Assembly (NCBI GenBank): GCA_945862035.1
Contig: CAMAXB010000201.1
Location: forward strand, 1 to 5,841
Source of the DNA: Opitutus sp. GAS368
Lineage (GTDB): Bacteria > Verrucomicrobiota > Verrucomicrobiia > Opitutales > Opitutaceae
Reading direction: 5' to 3'
DNA length: 5,841 nucleotides
The position numbers and the translations under genes were made by a program. Under the pieces are notes generated by a model. That model was not told where the DNA came from, searched no databases, and was given only the letters and a program-made list of their open reading frames with translations. This document shows, in pieces, positions 5,771 through 5,841 of this stretch. Each line of letters begins with the position of its first letter. Position 1 is the first letter of the stretch.

Positions 5771-5841
5771 ATGTCCAAGAAAAGTCGACGTAAGTTCAGT
5801 GCCGAGTTCAAAGCCCAGGTAGGGCTGGAAGCGCTCAAAGG
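5771..5841 (+). CDS. IS3-family transposase OrfA (HTH_Tnp_1 type), 3'-truncated by window edge
   Basis: Only the first 23 complete codons are visible: MSKKSRRKFSAEFKAQVGLE, then ALK. The basic start followed by R-K-F-S-A-E-F-K and V-x-L-E-A-L is the characteristic opening of IS3-family OrfA proteins. These carry a helix-turn-helix that binds the element's ends and are normally joined by programmed -1 frameshifting to the OrfB integrase. No closer Shine-Dalgarno site than the GGAGG at 5730-5734 is present. Whether the element is intact cannot be judged here. Confidence 0.8.
   Translation, partial: MSKKSRRKFSAEFKAQVGLEALK

Larger units (their letters stand above)
5705..5841 (+). mobile_element. 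Left end of an IS3-family-like insertion sequence, running out of the window
   Basis: The sequence starting TGAGGTGGCCCCGGAAAACT at 5705 and continuing GGACAG has the style of IS3-family terminal inverted repeats (start TG, CCCC..AAAACTGGACA core). It is followed after about 40 nt by the start of an OrfA transposase. The exact tip is uncertain: 5705 or 5710 both begin with TG. The other end, the orfB frame and any target-site duplication lie outside the window. It separates the hydrolase-like gene from whatever lay upstream of it. Confidence 0.72.

Noticed and set aside
1..5841. CRISPR array, toxin-antitoxin pair, defence island or phage genes
   Set aside because: No regularly spaced repeats were seen, and every substantial coding frame is explained by housekeeping, metabolic or IS genes.

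Overview
The window is GC-rich chromosomal DNA from a bacterium. The order DHH phosphoesterase, truB, ribF, together with a Tat-exported family-10-like glycoside hydrolase, suggests the Verrucomicrobiota/Planctomycetota side of the tree, perhaps an Opitutus-like organism. That placement is inferred from gene order and protein style; no marker gene here proves it.

The window falls into two halves. Positions 1-2512 are a housekeeping operon on the + strand. It holds the C-terminal part of an NrnA-type DHH/DHHA1 phosphoesterase (its start lies left of the window), then truB (tRNA pseudouridine-55 synthase) and ribF (riboflavin kinase/FAD synthetase). The genes overlap by 1 and 4 nt, so they are probably translationally coupled. 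In many bacteria these genes follow nusA-infB-rbfA.

Positions 2513-5841 look accessory. A 221-nt non-coding stretch rich in short inverted repeats leads into a + strand gene for a dihydrodipicolinate-synthase-superfamily (class I aldolase) protein. It keeps the Schiff-base lysine but lacks several DapA-specific residues. Converging on it from the - strand is a gene for a Tat-signal-bearing, TIM-barrel glycoside-hydrolase-like protein with a duplicated segment in its C-terminal module. The 293-nt gap between the two convergent genes holds a 27-nt near-perfect palindrome, an overlapping alternative hairpin, a short tandem repeat and G-rich tracts. At the right edge, about 100 nt upstream of the hydrolase-like gene, an IS3-family-like insertion sequence begins and runs out of the window; only its left end and the first 23 complete codons of its OrfA are visible.

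A plausible link between the two accessory genes is carbohydrate use: an exported hydrolase releases a sugar or sugar acid, and a cytoplasmic pyruvate-type aldolase cleaves it or a derivative. This is inference from proximity only. I found no CRISPR array, convincing RNA gene, defence system or clearly new multi-gene system. The most unusual items are the atypical aldolase active site, the in-frame duplication in the hydrolase and the structured convergent intergenic region.
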